In this document: in pieces, positions 7,971 through 17,019 of the stretch
Layout of the letters: each line of letters begins with the position of its first letter
Numbering within the stretch: position 1 is the first letter of the stretch
DNA from: an uncultured Ulvibacter sp.
GTDB taxonomy: Bacteria > Bacteroidota > Bacteroidia > Flavobacteriales > Flavobacteriaceae
Assembly: GCA_913063405.1 (NCBI GenBank)
Contig: CAJXZB010000023.1
Coordinates: 1-48,097 of the forward strand
DNA length: 48,097 nt
Direction: 5' to 3'
Program-made: the position numbers and the translations under genes
The notes under the pieces: generated by a model
What the model was told of the DNA's origin: nothing
What the model saw: only the letters and a program-made list of their open reading frames with translations
Databases searched by the model: none

Positions 7971-9755
7971 CTATTCAACCACAGAAATTATCTCTCGAAT
8001 AGAAACAGATTCTCCTTCCTGTGTAAAACCTTCCAAAGAAATTTGATAATTGCCTAAATTATCTGAAGTGAAAAACTGAAAGTTCATCTCATTCGAGGTC
8101 AAATTAATCGAGGGTTCCCAAAACAGTTGAGATCTAAAATCTGGCGTACGCTTAGTTAATTGGTTATTTTTTTCCTCATAGGCCTGCCGAAAATATCTCT
8201 TTCGTTGTTGCGGCATAAATAAATTAACATTCTTCAAAAAATCACCCGATATTTTGTTGGTAAAATCTTCAGCAATTGTCTCTATAAGAATTACCCCCTG
8301 ATAATCTTGAGTGCCAAACTTATATCGGTCTCTTAGAACACTAATATTGTCGACTTTTAAAGCGTTGTATTCTAATAAATCTCCATGTTCTTGGACAAAA
8401 ACTCCATCAATAAATACAAGTGGTAAAAATTCTGTCTCTTCATTATATTCATAATTTCGAACTTTAATAACTTTCTTTTCACTACTATCATTTTCAGTCC
8501 AAACATGTTTTACCAATTCTTTGAAAACATCTTTCATTGTTGAAAACCTAGTAAAATCATCAAGCTTGTATGAAGTGATTTTTTCGTAATATGTAAACGG
8601 TTTTTTAGGAGTTGTAGTTTTAATCGTATCTGGTTTTATACCGTAGTAGGCATTTTCTATTTGATTATATACACTACGTTCAATAATTAAATCCTTCATG
8701 TCTGGGGTAATACTAAAAGAGGCGAATGACAGGCTCGAATAATTGATGATATCATCGTTATAAAGTTCAATCTTGTATTTTTCTTTTATATCTCCAATAA
8801 CTTGAATAATTGCACTATCACTTTCATAATCTGGATCTAACCAAAATCTAAAATTTCCATTGAAATTACTGGTTGCTACTCTAAAAAAGAAGTTCTTACC
8901 AGAAACCGAAATTGCAACATTTATATCTTTAACCGGAAGGTTCGTTTCTTTATCAAATACCTGCCCGGTAATAAGGGACCCGCTTAATTCGGGAGCGTAC
9001 ACAATACCTTTTGGATAAATTTTTGAATTTCTCTTGGTATTAAAATCAAATGAACTTTTTAGGTCACTATGTGGTACTGGCTCTAGCTTTTTTACCGACA
9101 AAGAATAGTTTCCATAGCCTAATGTTCTTCTGTGGTTCCTTAAAGTAAGGGTAATAGCTTCTCTCTTTTTGAATACTTTTTTATTTGGAGTTAAGCTAAA
9201 GCCTTCCGCCCTATTCAGTTTCGTCTTAGGTTTCGTGCCTGTTCCCTTGACAAAATGTTTTTCGAAGCCTTCACCCTTATTTATGCGCGTATTAGAAATC
9301 GCGTATTGATTCCCTATATATGGATTAACAATACTAATATTAGCTTGAAATAAATTTCGAGTTTCCCCCAGATTTTTCATCCATCTGGTATAGGCCAGTA
9401 GTTTGTAATTCCCAGATGGAACACTTGTGGGAATAAAGAAATCACTAAATCCTTCACTATCTATTAACTCCAATTTGTGCTTAAACACAACACTACCTTC
9501 TTCACCTACCAGCTCAACATATGCGATCTTACTTATCTTGCTAGGTCTATTTATTCTTGTATTTACGCAATATACCTTATAAAAGAAGTATTCTCCTACA
9601 AACAGTAATGATGTATTATAATGAACAAAAACATCTTCTTGAGACAAACTTTGATATTTATTATTGTCTGAAGCATTAATATGCGCACCTTGCCCCAAAC
9701 TTATGTTGGAGCTACTTAAAAACAAAATAAACAATGTTGAGATAATATATTTCAT
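7971..9755 (-). CDS. Exported MG2-domain protein with carboxypeptidase-regulatory and plug-like segments
   Basis: 594 residues with a signal peptide (about 1-22). An N-terminal beta-sandwich resembling alpha-2-macroglobulin MG2 domains (about 40-150: F-V-H-Y-N-T-S-L-L-F-V-G-E and the Y-K-L-L-A-Y-T-R-W block) is followed by a CNA-B/carboxypeptidase-regulatory-like domain (about 255-340: L-I-T-G-Q-V-F-D-K-E-T-N-L-P). Near the C-terminus is a segment like a TonB-receptor plug (about 445-500: P-L-V-F-I-D-G-V-F-V-Q, then N-I-S-V-L-R-D and Y-Q-G-V-I-L-I-E-T). No beta-barrel follows. It is the last gene of the receptor locus, 12 bases after a DUF4249 gene. Probably periplasmic or surface-exposed and working with the TonB receptor; exact role unknown. 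Confidence 0.75.
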   Translation of the reverse strand: MKYIISTLFILFLSSSNISLGQGAHINASDNNKYQSLSQEDVFVHYNTSLLFVGEYFFYKVYCVNTRINRPSKISKIAYVELVGEEGSVVFKHKLELIDSEGFSDFFIPTSVPSGNYKLLAYTRWMKNLGETRNLFQANISIVNPYIGNQYAISNTRINKGEGFEKHFVKGTGTKPKTKLNRAEGFSLTPNKKVFKKREAITLTLRNHRRTLGYGNYSLSVKKLEPVPHSDLKSSFDFNTKRNSKIYPKGIVYAPELSGSLITGQVFDKETNLPVKDINVAISVSGKNFFFRVATSNFNGNFRFWLDPDYESDSAIIQVIGDIKEKYKIELYNDDIINYSSLSFASFSITPDMKDLIIERSVYNQIENAYYGIKPDTIKTTTPKKPFTYYEKITSYKLDDFTRFSTMKDVFKELVKHVWTENDSSEKKVIKVRNYEYNEETEFLPLVFIDGVFVQEHGDLLEYNALKVDNISVLRDRYKFGTQDYQGVILIETIAEDFTNKISGDFLKNVNLFMPQQRKRYFRQAYEEKNNQLTKRTPDFRSQLFWEPSINLTSNEMNFQFFTSDNLGNYQISLEGFTQEGESVSIREIISVVE

Positions 9756-9767
9756 AATTTCTTAAAC

Positions 9768-10973
9768 TTAATCAATCCAAAAATTTGGAACAATATTACT
9801 TCCTAGTGCAGTGCAATCACCACACCTCCTGTTAACAACAAAAAAAGGACCTCTCGTTACTCCTGTATTATCAATTGATGCGCCATAAACATAAGTGGCT
9901 CTATTAAAAAACAATCTTGTCACCAAGGGTCCACATGCACCACTGGGTGCATACTGCTGTGATTCGCGAGGGACACAGTTATATGGTAAAGACGGTATTG
10001 CTTCATTCGGATAAAAATCTTCGTAATTGAAATAAATTCTCCTTGATGTAACTGAAGATACACTAAAGAATCCAACTACTTTCTCTGAAGAGTCATTTTC
10101 AGAAAACACATTTCCGCGAAAAAAACCTGGCTGATTTTGTGAGAAAATACTCCCTTCACTAGAAATATCATTCAAGGTTTCAAAATAGGTATACGCCTCT
10201 TCAGATTCTATAAATTGCCTTACCAAAATGCTGTAACGATGTGATAAAATAAAATCATTGCTGTTTATAAACCGTATAGGATGTTTTACAACCCTGTCTT
10301 CAGTTAATGAACTTGTGTTCATTAGGTTAATGGCTGTAGACATTTCGGTTTTATAGCAAACACGTTCTTCTTGGCTTCTAGTTGTTAGAAGTAATTCGCA
10401 GGTATTTACATCTATTAAGACTAAATCTTCCGGAACCCAACTTGGTGCAATTATCTTGTATGTTTCTTCATATTCATAACGATAGTATTTCGACTCACCT
10501 AGAGGATCGGAACTATCTATATATATTGACATTCCATTAACCCCATCGTCATTAGTAACTCGTTCCGCATATAAATTATCTATTTGTGCAACTGTGGTTA
10601 ACGACGTAGGCGAAGAAACATATAATCTGCCATCATTAGTTGTGATCTCCAATTTATAACTTACGCCGGGTAGCGCTTTAAAAGGAGTGATTGAAGCATA
10701 GACACCTCCTTCAATTTCTTCAAACACATATACTGTGTTACCACCAATTATTTGCACTGCTGCCGAAGTTTCGGGATTGGGGTTTTCATCTCCAAAACGA
10801 TGTACCCTACTTAATAAAATTATTTGTTGTTTTTCCTCGTTAGTTATCCTAGCGTCAATTACAATAGCGCTCTCATATGTTTCGGCCTGATAATCAATTG
10901 CCTCAACACATCCTACGAAAAAAAATAGTGAGAACGACATTACAAACAAAAAAACTATGTTCATTATTTTCAT
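9768..10973 (-). CDS. DUF4249-family lipoprotein (second copy)
   Basis: 401 residues. A lipoprotein signal peptide ends at C22 (F-F-F-V-G-C). The body is beta-rich with the DUF4249 pattern: Y-E-S-A-I-V-I-D-A-R-I-T-N at the start of the mature protein, a W-V-P-E-D-L block, Y-P-N-E-A-I-P-S, and a C-terminal R-R-C-G-D-C-T-A-L-G-S-N. It is a clear paralogue of the next gene upstream (11008-12216): both share N-D-D-G-x-N-G-M-S, the G-F-F-x-V-S-x-V block and the same last 15 or so residues. The four paired cysteines may make disulfides. DUF4249 genes habitually sit beside TonB receptors of this type in Bacteroidota; a role as a surface partner lipoprotein is inferred. Confidence 0.88.
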   Translation of the reverse strand: MKIMNIVFLFVMSFSLFFFVGCVEAIDYQAETYESAIVIDARITNEEKQQIILLSRVHRFGDENPNPETSAAVQIIGGNTVYVFEEIEGGVYASITPFKALPGVSYKLEITTNDGRLYVSSPTSLTTVAQIDNLYAERVTNDDGVNGMSIYIDSSDPLGESKYYRYEYEETYKIIAPSWVPEDLVLIDVNTCELLLTTRSQEERVCYKTEMSTAINLMNTSSLTEDRVVKHPIRFINSNDFILSHRYSILVRQFIESEEAYTYFETLNDISSEGSIFSQNQPGFFRGNVFSENDSSEKVVGFFSVSSVTSRRIYFNYEDFYPNEAIPSLPYNCVPRESQQYAPSGACGPLVTRLFFNRATYVYGASIDNTGVTRGPFFVVNRRCGDCTALGSNIVPNFWID

Positions 10974-11007
10974 TTAATTTCTGTATTTACTTTAATTCCA
11001 CTTGAAT

Positions 11008-12216
11008 CTAATCAATCCAAAATTCAGGAACAACATTACTTCCTAACGCAGTACAATCTCCACATGCCCTAGGCAACATAAGATATGGCCTCATATAACT
11101 ATTATTATGATCATAAAACACAATTGAATTCAACTTAATACCCGTAATTAAACTACCACATCTGCCTACATGATCCGGACTTACAATTAACAAGGCTGGA
11201 AACAGTTCAATGCATCCTGAAGGAAATAACGGCGGAGTCTCATTAGGATAGAAATCCTCATAATCAAAAAATAATCGCTTTGATGACACAAATGAAACTT
11301 CAAAAAACCCAATTACCTTTTCTTCTGGATTAACTTCTGAAACCATGTTGCCCTTAAAAAACCCGGCCTGACTTTGAGAAAACAAACTTTGTGATACGTT
11401 GAAGCTATTTAAGATTTCAAAGTAGTTGTACGCTTCATTAGAGCGAACAAATTGTTTCACTACAATACCGTATCTATATGTTGACCAATAACTTTCACTA
11501 TCAACAAATCGTATTAAAAACCGTGATAATCTATCTTCCTGTAATCCGTCTGTGGAAGTCTGTATAATTTTATTCGATTCAACAAGTCCATAGCAAACTC
11601 GTTTCTCCTCCGTTTTAGGAACAAGTTCAACATTGCAATCTGGAAATAAATCACCAGTAACTACTGCATCTAACGGCACCCATCGAGGTGCTACAATTTT
11701 GTACATTTCAGTATATTCAAAGCGATAAAATTTTGAGGATCCAGTAGGGTCAAAAGTATCAACATACATGGACATACCATTAATCCCATCATCATTTGTC
11801 TCCCTTATTGCATATAAATTATCCATTTCAGTTTCTTGAGTCAAAAAAGTTGGTGTTGAAATATAAGAACGTCCATTGGAAGTTGTAATATGCAAAGTAT
11901 ATTCTTTATTGGATATTGCACTAAACTCTATAACTGAAACATACTTTCCTGGTTCCAACTCTTCAAACTGATAAGCTGTATTTCCTTCTATCACTTCTAC
12001 CTTGGCGTCAATCTCAGGATTTGGCTCACTCTCTTCAAATTTATAAGTACGACTCAAAGCGATCTCTTGAGTTTTTAATTCATTCGTAATCACTGCGTCA
12101 ATAACCAACGCACTTTCAAAATTTTCGGTATTCAAGTCAATCTCCTTGACACAACCATTGATTAGCACCAATGACGACCCCAATATCAAAAGCGAATATG
12201 TTTTTCTAATTCCCAT
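11008..12216 (-). CDS. DUF4249-family lipoprotein (first copy)
   Basis: 402 residues, lipoprotein signal with C22 (V-L-I-N-G-C). Same domain plan and length as the downstream copy and evidently its tandem duplicate, but well diverged, so the duplication is not recent. It starts 2 bases after the TonB receptor stop codon, arguing for co-translation and a functional pair. The C-terminal C-G-D-C-T-A-L-G-S-N motif and an internal S-G-C-I-E / G-R-C-G-S pair are conserved in position with the other copy. Expected in the outer membrane. Ligand not known. Confidence 0.88.
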   Translation of the reverse strand: MGIRKTYSLLILGSSLVLINGCVKEIDLNTENFESALVIDAVITNELKTQEIALSRTYKFEESEPNPEIDAKVEVIEGNTAYQFEELEPGKYVSVIEFSAISNKEYTLHITTSNGRSYISTPTFLTQETEMDNLYAIRETNDDGINGMSMYVDTFDPTGSSKFYRFEYTEMYKIVAPRWVPLDAVVTGDLFPDCNVELVPKTEEKRVCYGLVESNKIIQTSTDGLQEDRLSRFLIRFVDSESYWSTYRYGIVVKQFVRSNEAYNYFEILNSFNVSQSLFSQSQAGFFKGNMVSEVNPEEKVIGFFEVSFVSSKRLFFDYEDFYPNETPPLFPSGCIELFPALLIVSPDHVGRCGSLITGIKLNSIVFYDHNNSYMRPYLMLPRACGDCTALGSNVVPEFWID

Positions 12217-12218
12217 CG

Positions 12219-14990
12219 TTAGAATCTAAAATTATAACTTATTGTAGGTACTGGGATAGAAAAAATAGAGCTCTGATAAGCTTTCACTTGGCCATTTTCA
12301 GTAACAAAGAAAACCGAATATGGATTGTTCTTACCTAGAACATTATAAATTGAAATATTCCAAAAACTGTGAGCAAACTTCTTTATCTTATGATTGCCCT
12401 CAATATTTACACTAATATCTAAACGATAATAATCTGGTATTCGAAACGAATTTCTATCACTATATAAGACAAACTCAGAATTATTCAGTATAAAATTACC
12501 AACGGGCACAGTAACTGGTCTTCCTGTTTGATAAACAAAATTAGCGGAGATACTATATCTCCTGGTGAGCTTATAGTTTCCAACTAAACTAAAGTCATGA
12601 GGCTTATCATAGTTTGATGGAAAAAATTCGCCGTTGTTCACTCGTTCTTCTGCAAAACTACCATCGAGCCGGACTTCAGATTTCGAATATGTATATCCCA
12701 ACCAACCATTTAGACGTCCCTTTGTTTTTTTTAAAAGAAACTCAACCCCTAATGCCCTTCCATCACCTTGTAGAACTTCTCGCTCAATAGTTTCGTTCAA
12801 CAGCAATTGGGCACCAACTTTATAGTCAAGGATATCTTCTGTCTTTTTGTAATACCCTTCTATACTGGCTTCAAACGTATTATCACTAAAGTTCTTATGG
12901 AATCCAAGTGAATATTGATTTGAGTGTTGCGGTTTGATATTTATACCCGAAAGCTTCCAGGTATCTGTTGGAGAAACTGTGGTATTATTTGATAAGGCAT
13001 GAATGTATTGATAATTAGTATTGAAACTACCTTTAACCGAAAACGATGGAGTCATAAAAAATCTAGCCGAAACCCTTACCTCTGGGGAGCTATACGTCTC
13101 GATAACTTCATTACTTCCAAACTGTTGTGTTTCGATCAATGTTCCCTCACTCTTTGGCAAGCCTTCTTGGTAAATTCTCTGAGCGGAAGCTCCCAAGGCC
13201 GCAAAAATCGAGTACCGAATCCCAGCATCTAAGGTTAATTTATCGTTTATCTTAAATACATCCGAAACGAAAACTGCCGACTCCAATCCTCTTTCGTCTG
13301 GAATACTTAGCGCTTCTATAATGGATTCAGAATTCTTTGGTTCAACTTTACCAGGCTCAACATTATAGAGCTTACTCGACAAACCATAATTGAAAGTATG
13401 TCTATCGTTTGGCTTGTATTTTAAATTTAATTTTAGTTCAGATTCGTTAATAGAATAACCCAAGTCAAAATCTGTATTGGTCTGTCTATCAAAATCAATG
13501 TTGAATTTGTATTGACTATTTGTTATTCCAAGACTACCACTATTCTTTAAATTGAAATCATGATTCCACTTCAAAGAAACCATCCGATTACTATACTTAT
13601 AAAGCGAGTCTGATGTAATACTAAACGCATCTCGACTGTAATATCCAGTTGCCTTTAAACTATTGTTATCATTTAACTTATGATTGTATTTAAGAACAAC
13701 ATCATAAAAATTGGCTTTACTTTTATTCAGTTCTTCCTCATCCAAAGAGCGTAGTATCCAATCTGAATAAGTGCTTCGCCCTCCCACTAAAATACCAGCC
13801 TTACCCTCTATGACGGGTAGCTCTAAGGCGATGTTACTCGTAACAGGGCCTATTGAGGCTTCGCCAGAAAACTTTTCAATATTTGCATCTTTGGTTTTTA
13901 TATCGAATACTGAAGAAAGTCGTCCTCCAAACTTGGCAGGAATGTTCCCTTTATAGATTGTTACTTCGTTAGAAGTAAATGGATTAATTGCAGAGAAAAT
14001 TCCGAAGAAATGAGCAGGATTATAAATTACTCCATCGTCAAGAAGGACTAAGTTTTGGTCCGTCTTACCTCCTCTAACGTTAAAGCCAGCCGCTCCCTCA
14101 CCCGCAGTACTAATTCCTGGCAAAGTAGCGGCCACTTTAAATATATCGCGTTCTCCTAAAACTAACGGAATATTCTTTATTTCCTTCACATTTATTTGTA
14201 TTGTTCCTGTATTAACCTCCTTTACGTTACGATCTACATTTGCCTTGATCACAACTTCCATCAATCCTTCCACGGCTTCGTTTAACCCAAAATCCAAGCG
14301 ACCATCGTTGTAGATTACCACCCTTTTTTGAATCGTTTCAAAGCCCAAGGAGTTTGTTTCTATCAAGTTTATTCCAGATGGAAGTTCCAATTTAAAGAAA
14401 CCATCAGCATCTGTAACTGCTCCAATTTTCTTTCCCTTTACTAAGAGCGCCAAACTTGGTACAGGTTCTCCTGTAAGCGCATTTTTTATATTCCCAATTA
14501 GTGTAAACTGTTTACGGATATCATTCTTATTCTCTTTACCGATTCTAATTGTTTCTATACTTTTTCTATCCGAGGTGTTTGCCTCATTAAAGAATACTGG
14601 GGCATTTACAATTTCTTTTTCTGGAATTTCTGTGGAGGTTGGCGGTGACAAAGATTCATTGAAAAAACCGTCTGGAAGAGTATCATAAATACTATTATTT
14701 TGAGTTAATATGATCTTATTATCATTTGAAATATAAAAATTGAGTAGCGTCCCTTCAAAGAGAACATTCAATAATACATCCACTGTCACGTTAGTGTATG
14801 AACCTGAAACCAAATCTACTCCCAGCCATTCTTCCACATAATAGAAATGAAAGTTAGACTCTTCTTCAATTATTTTAATAACATTCTCGATACTAGAATT
14901 TTCGAAACTCAAAGAGATCTTTGTGTTATTTTCTTGAGAAAAAGCTTGGAAAAAAACAAAAAGAACTAAGGTAGCTAGATAGTTTTTCAT
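12219..14990 (-). CDS. TonB-dependent receptor with STN and carboxypeptidase-regulatory domains
   Basis: 923 residues. Signal peptide (1-18, ending F-S-Q). STN (secretin/TonB short N-terminal) domain about 24-100; a linker of about 65 residues; a carboxypeptidase D regulatory-like domain about 168-250 (N-A-L-T-G-E-P-V-P; V-T-D-A-D-G-F-F); a plug domain about 270-375 (L-P-G-I, G-F-N-V-R-G-G, L-L-D-D-G-V-I-Y-N-P); then a beta-barrel ending with the aromatic C-terminal strand (Y-N-F-R-F). The STN domain often implies input to an anti-sigma/sigma system, but no such pair is in the window. It differs from classical SusC proteins, although a SusD-like gene is immediately upstream. It imports an unknown ligand using TonB energy together with the two DUF4249 lipoproteins. 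Confidence 0.92.
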   Translation of the reverse strand: MKNYLATLVLFVFFQAFSQENNTKISLSFENSSIENVIKIIEEESNFHFYYVEEWLGVDLVSGSYTNVTVDVLLNVLFEGTLLNFYISNDNKIILTQNNSIYDTLPDGFFNESLSPPTSTEIPEKEIVNAPVFFNEANTSDRKSIETIRIGKENKNDIRKQFTLIGNIKNALTGEPVPSLALLVKGKKIGAVTDADGFFKLELPSGINLIETNSLGFETIQKRVVIYNDGRLDFGLNEAVEGLMEVVIKANVDRNVKEVNTGTIQINVKEIKNIPLVLGERDIFKVAATLPGISTAGEGAAGFNVRGGKTDQNLVLLDDGVIYNPAHFFGIFSAINPFTSNEVTIYKGNIPAKFGGRLSSVFDIKTKDANIEKFSGEASIGPVTSNIALELPVIEGKAGILVGGRSTYSDWILRSLDEEELNKSKANFYDVVLKYNHKLNDNNSLKATGYYSRDAFSITSDSLYKYSNRMVSLKWNHDFNLKNSGSLGITNSQYKFNIDFDRQTNTDFDLGYSINESELKLNLKYKPNDRHTFNYGLSSKLYNVEPGKVEPKNSESIIEALSIPDERGLESAVFVSDVFKINDKLTLDAGIRYSIFAALGASAQRIYQEGLPKSEGTLIETQQFGSNEVIETYSSPEVRVSARFFMTPSFSVKGSFNTNYQYIHALSNNTTVSPTDTWKLSGINIKPQHSNQYSLGFHKNFSDNTFEASIEGYYKKTEDILDYKVGAQLLLNETIEREVLQGDGRALGVEFLLKKTKGRLNGWLGYTYSKSEVRLDGSFAEERVNNGEFFPSNYDKPHDFSLVGNYKLTRRYSISANFVYQTGRPVTVPVGNFILNNSEFVLYSDRNSFRIPDYYRLDISVNIEGNHKIKKFAHSFWNISIYNVLGKNNPYSVFFVTENGQVKAYQSSIFSIPVPTISYNFRF

Positions 14991-15144
14991 TTTTATTTTG
15001 TGATGTTATCAGATTACATTAGACTGTTAAAATGACTTGATACGGTTATATTTTCACAAATCAATAGTATAACTTATTTATCGCTATCGGTGAATTCCCG
15101 ATAATAGTTTACCTCGTACAAGTTATAAAGGGTGGTCAAAATAA

Positions 15145-15190
15145 GGATACAAAACGGCCATTATGCAGCGTAGCGAACCGTTCTGTATCC
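15145..15190. repeat. Long imperfect hairpin between susD-like gene and TonB receptor
   Basis: Arms 15145-15157 and 15178-15190 pair over 13 bp with one mismatch, around a 20-base loop. It lies 9 bases beyond the SusD-like stop. Following it on the minus strand is T-rich but interrupted sequence, so it could be a leaky terminator, an mRNA-stabilising stem, or a dispersed repeat. It would separate expression of the lipoprotein from the receptor genes. Confidence 0.5.
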
Positions 15191-15199
15191 ATGCCAATT

Positions 15200-16828
15200 T
15201 TAATTAGCTACTGGGAATGTTGGATACCCAGGATTGTTATCCCAGAATACCTGAACATCTACCCCAGGCTTCTGCGAAATATTAGAGTTATCGTTTACTT
15301 CATCTGTTGGATACAGTAGTGATCTTACAAAAGACCCTGGATCTGCAGTTAAATGATACTGTAAAGAAGTTGGAAATCCAGTTCTTCTGTACATATTGTA
15401 AGAATTAATTCCATTACCGTACTGACTAATAAATTGCTGTTCTGCAAGGACATTAAATTTTGCATCAATATCCCCATTACTAAAAATAGTTCCAACAGAT
15501 GTAATATAATTAGAAACATCATTCGAGGTTGGAGCATACATAGCATCCGCTCCAGAGTCTAAAGAAATAAAGCCCATTACTTTATCAATGGATTTTTGCA
15601 TTCCACTTACCATAAAATCTTGAGCCGCACCAACGTTTCCATCAGCTAACGCCATTTCAGACTGCATAAAATCTATCCAACTCGCAAGCATCAAGGGTGT
15701 AATTCCAGCTCCCATTCCACCTGCATCTGCACTTACAATCGCAAACTCATCATCATCAAATTTTCCTGCAGCGGGGTATACACCAATCGTTGATCGTCTA
15801 AAACTATCTGGGGGAATTCCACCGGAGTCTCCTTGATCTCTACCCCAATAACCCGCCGCTACGCTACAAAAGGTCATATCACTAGGATAGTGCTGAGGAG
15901 CTGATTCTGTCGAACAAAATTTTCGTGTTGGGTCTGAGGGACAAGTATTTCCGTTGGCGTCTACGTTACCAGGGGTACATTCCGCTTGACGATAAAAATA
16001 ATAACGTTGCCTTGGATCTTCTTGGCTCAACATGTTATCCATCAACCAATTTGATCGATAAATACCCGCTCCAAAAGACCTATAATCAATTAAATAATCT
16101 GGATGTTGCCTATTAGCGTTTGCATAGTTAAATTCAAAATCATCTTCTGTAGTAGAAATAAAGTTTCCCATGTCCGCAATTGCATTGAAATTTGCCAAGG
16201 CATCAGAATCGACTAGGCGCGTATTTAAATAAGCGTTCATTCGTAAAGTATTTGCCAGCTTCGTCCATTTTTGAAAATCGTTGTTGTAATAATAATCAAC
16301 CTCCATTTCGTCCGTTCCATCACCAAACCAACTTATCGCATCCTCTAGCATTGTTAATGCTTCTGGATAAATCAACGCCCCATCATCTACATTTGGATCT
16401 TGGTTAGCGATTTCAGAATAGGGAACATCACCGTAAAAATCGACTAAGGTCAGTAATGTAAATGCCTTGAAGATCTTTGCAACTCCCAAATGATTTGCAT
16501 AGCCTTCAGCTTCTGCAATACTAATAGCTTCATCAATTTTAGGAAGTAAGTCGTTATATGCAATACTCCAAGCCACATTACCTTCAGATTCACTAGTGCC
16601 ATACGTATCATAAGATTCACCAAAAAGATAATTGATGCGTGTTAATCTTCCTCCCTCTTCTTGAAGATCCTCCATAAATCTTGGGAAGTCTAATTGAATC
16701 TCTTCTATAAGGTCATCAATTTCACCGGCCACGCGGTTAATTGGTTCGTTATCGCCAGTATCTAAAGTTTCACAGGAACTAAATGTAAAACCAAAAATTA
16801 GCAATACAATGATGGTAATTTTTTTCAT
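15200..16828 (-). CDS. SusD/RagB-like (SusD-like_2) surface lipoprotein
   Basis: 542 residues. Lipoprotein signal ends at C19 (F-S-S-C). The body is helix-rich, with TPR-like segments such as A-Y-N-D-L-L-P-K-I-D-E-A-I-S and V-A-K-I-F-K-A-F-T-L-L-T-L-V-D-F-Y-G-D-V-P-Y-S-E, the latter being the signature of SusD-like_2 proteins. C-terminal W-D-N-N-P-G-Y-P is also typical. These bind oligosaccharides or peptides on the cell surface and normally lie directly after a SusC-type receptor. Here the gene upstream is pgi (191 bases away) and no SusC is in the window; the nearest receptor is the STN-type one downstream. Its partner may therefore be that receptor, or elsewhere on the chromosome. Confidence 0.9.
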   Translation of the reverse strand: MKKITIIVLLIFGFTFSSCETLDTGDNEPINRVAGEIDDLIEEIQLDFPRFMEDLQEEGGRLTRINYLFGESYDTYGTSESEGNVAWSIAYNDLLPKIDEAISIAEAEGYANHLGVAKIFKAFTLLTLVDFYGDVPYSEIANQDPNVDDGALIYPEALTMLEDAISWFGDGTDEMEVDYYYNNDFQKWTKLANTLRMNAYLNTRLVDSDALANFNAIADMGNFISTTEDDFEFNYANANRQHPDYLIDYRSFGAGIYRSNWLMDNMLSQEDPRQRYYFYRQAECTPGNVDANGNTCPSDPTRKFCSTESAPQHYPSDMTFCSVAAGYWGRDQGDSGGIPPDSFRRSTIGVYPAAGKFDDDEFAIVSADAGGMGAGITPLMLASWIDFMQSEMALADGNVGAAQDFMVSGMQKSIDKVMGFISLDSGADAMYAPTSNDVSNYITSVGTIFSNGDIDAKFNVLAEQQFISQYGNGINSYNMYRRTGFPTSLQYHLTADPGSFVRSLLYPTDEVNDNSNISQKPGVDVQVFWDNNPGYPTFPVAN

Positions 16829-17019
16829 TTTTCAAAGTTTTTAAATTATTACAGCGGTTTATAAATTTAAAAGCAGAATAAAAAATCAATATTGATGGGA
16901 AGAAATCAGTATCCAACTTTCATTACAAAGTGAACTGATTTACTGAGTTTTATGACTAATTCCGATAAGAGTTTACCTTTTAGGTAGGAACTCTCATGAT
17001 GAAAACTGAAGAAATTTTA

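Noticed and set aside
12634..13956. Several plus-strand frames inside the TonB receptor
   Set aside because: Antisense shadows of a long, well-featured gene; none has a family motif.
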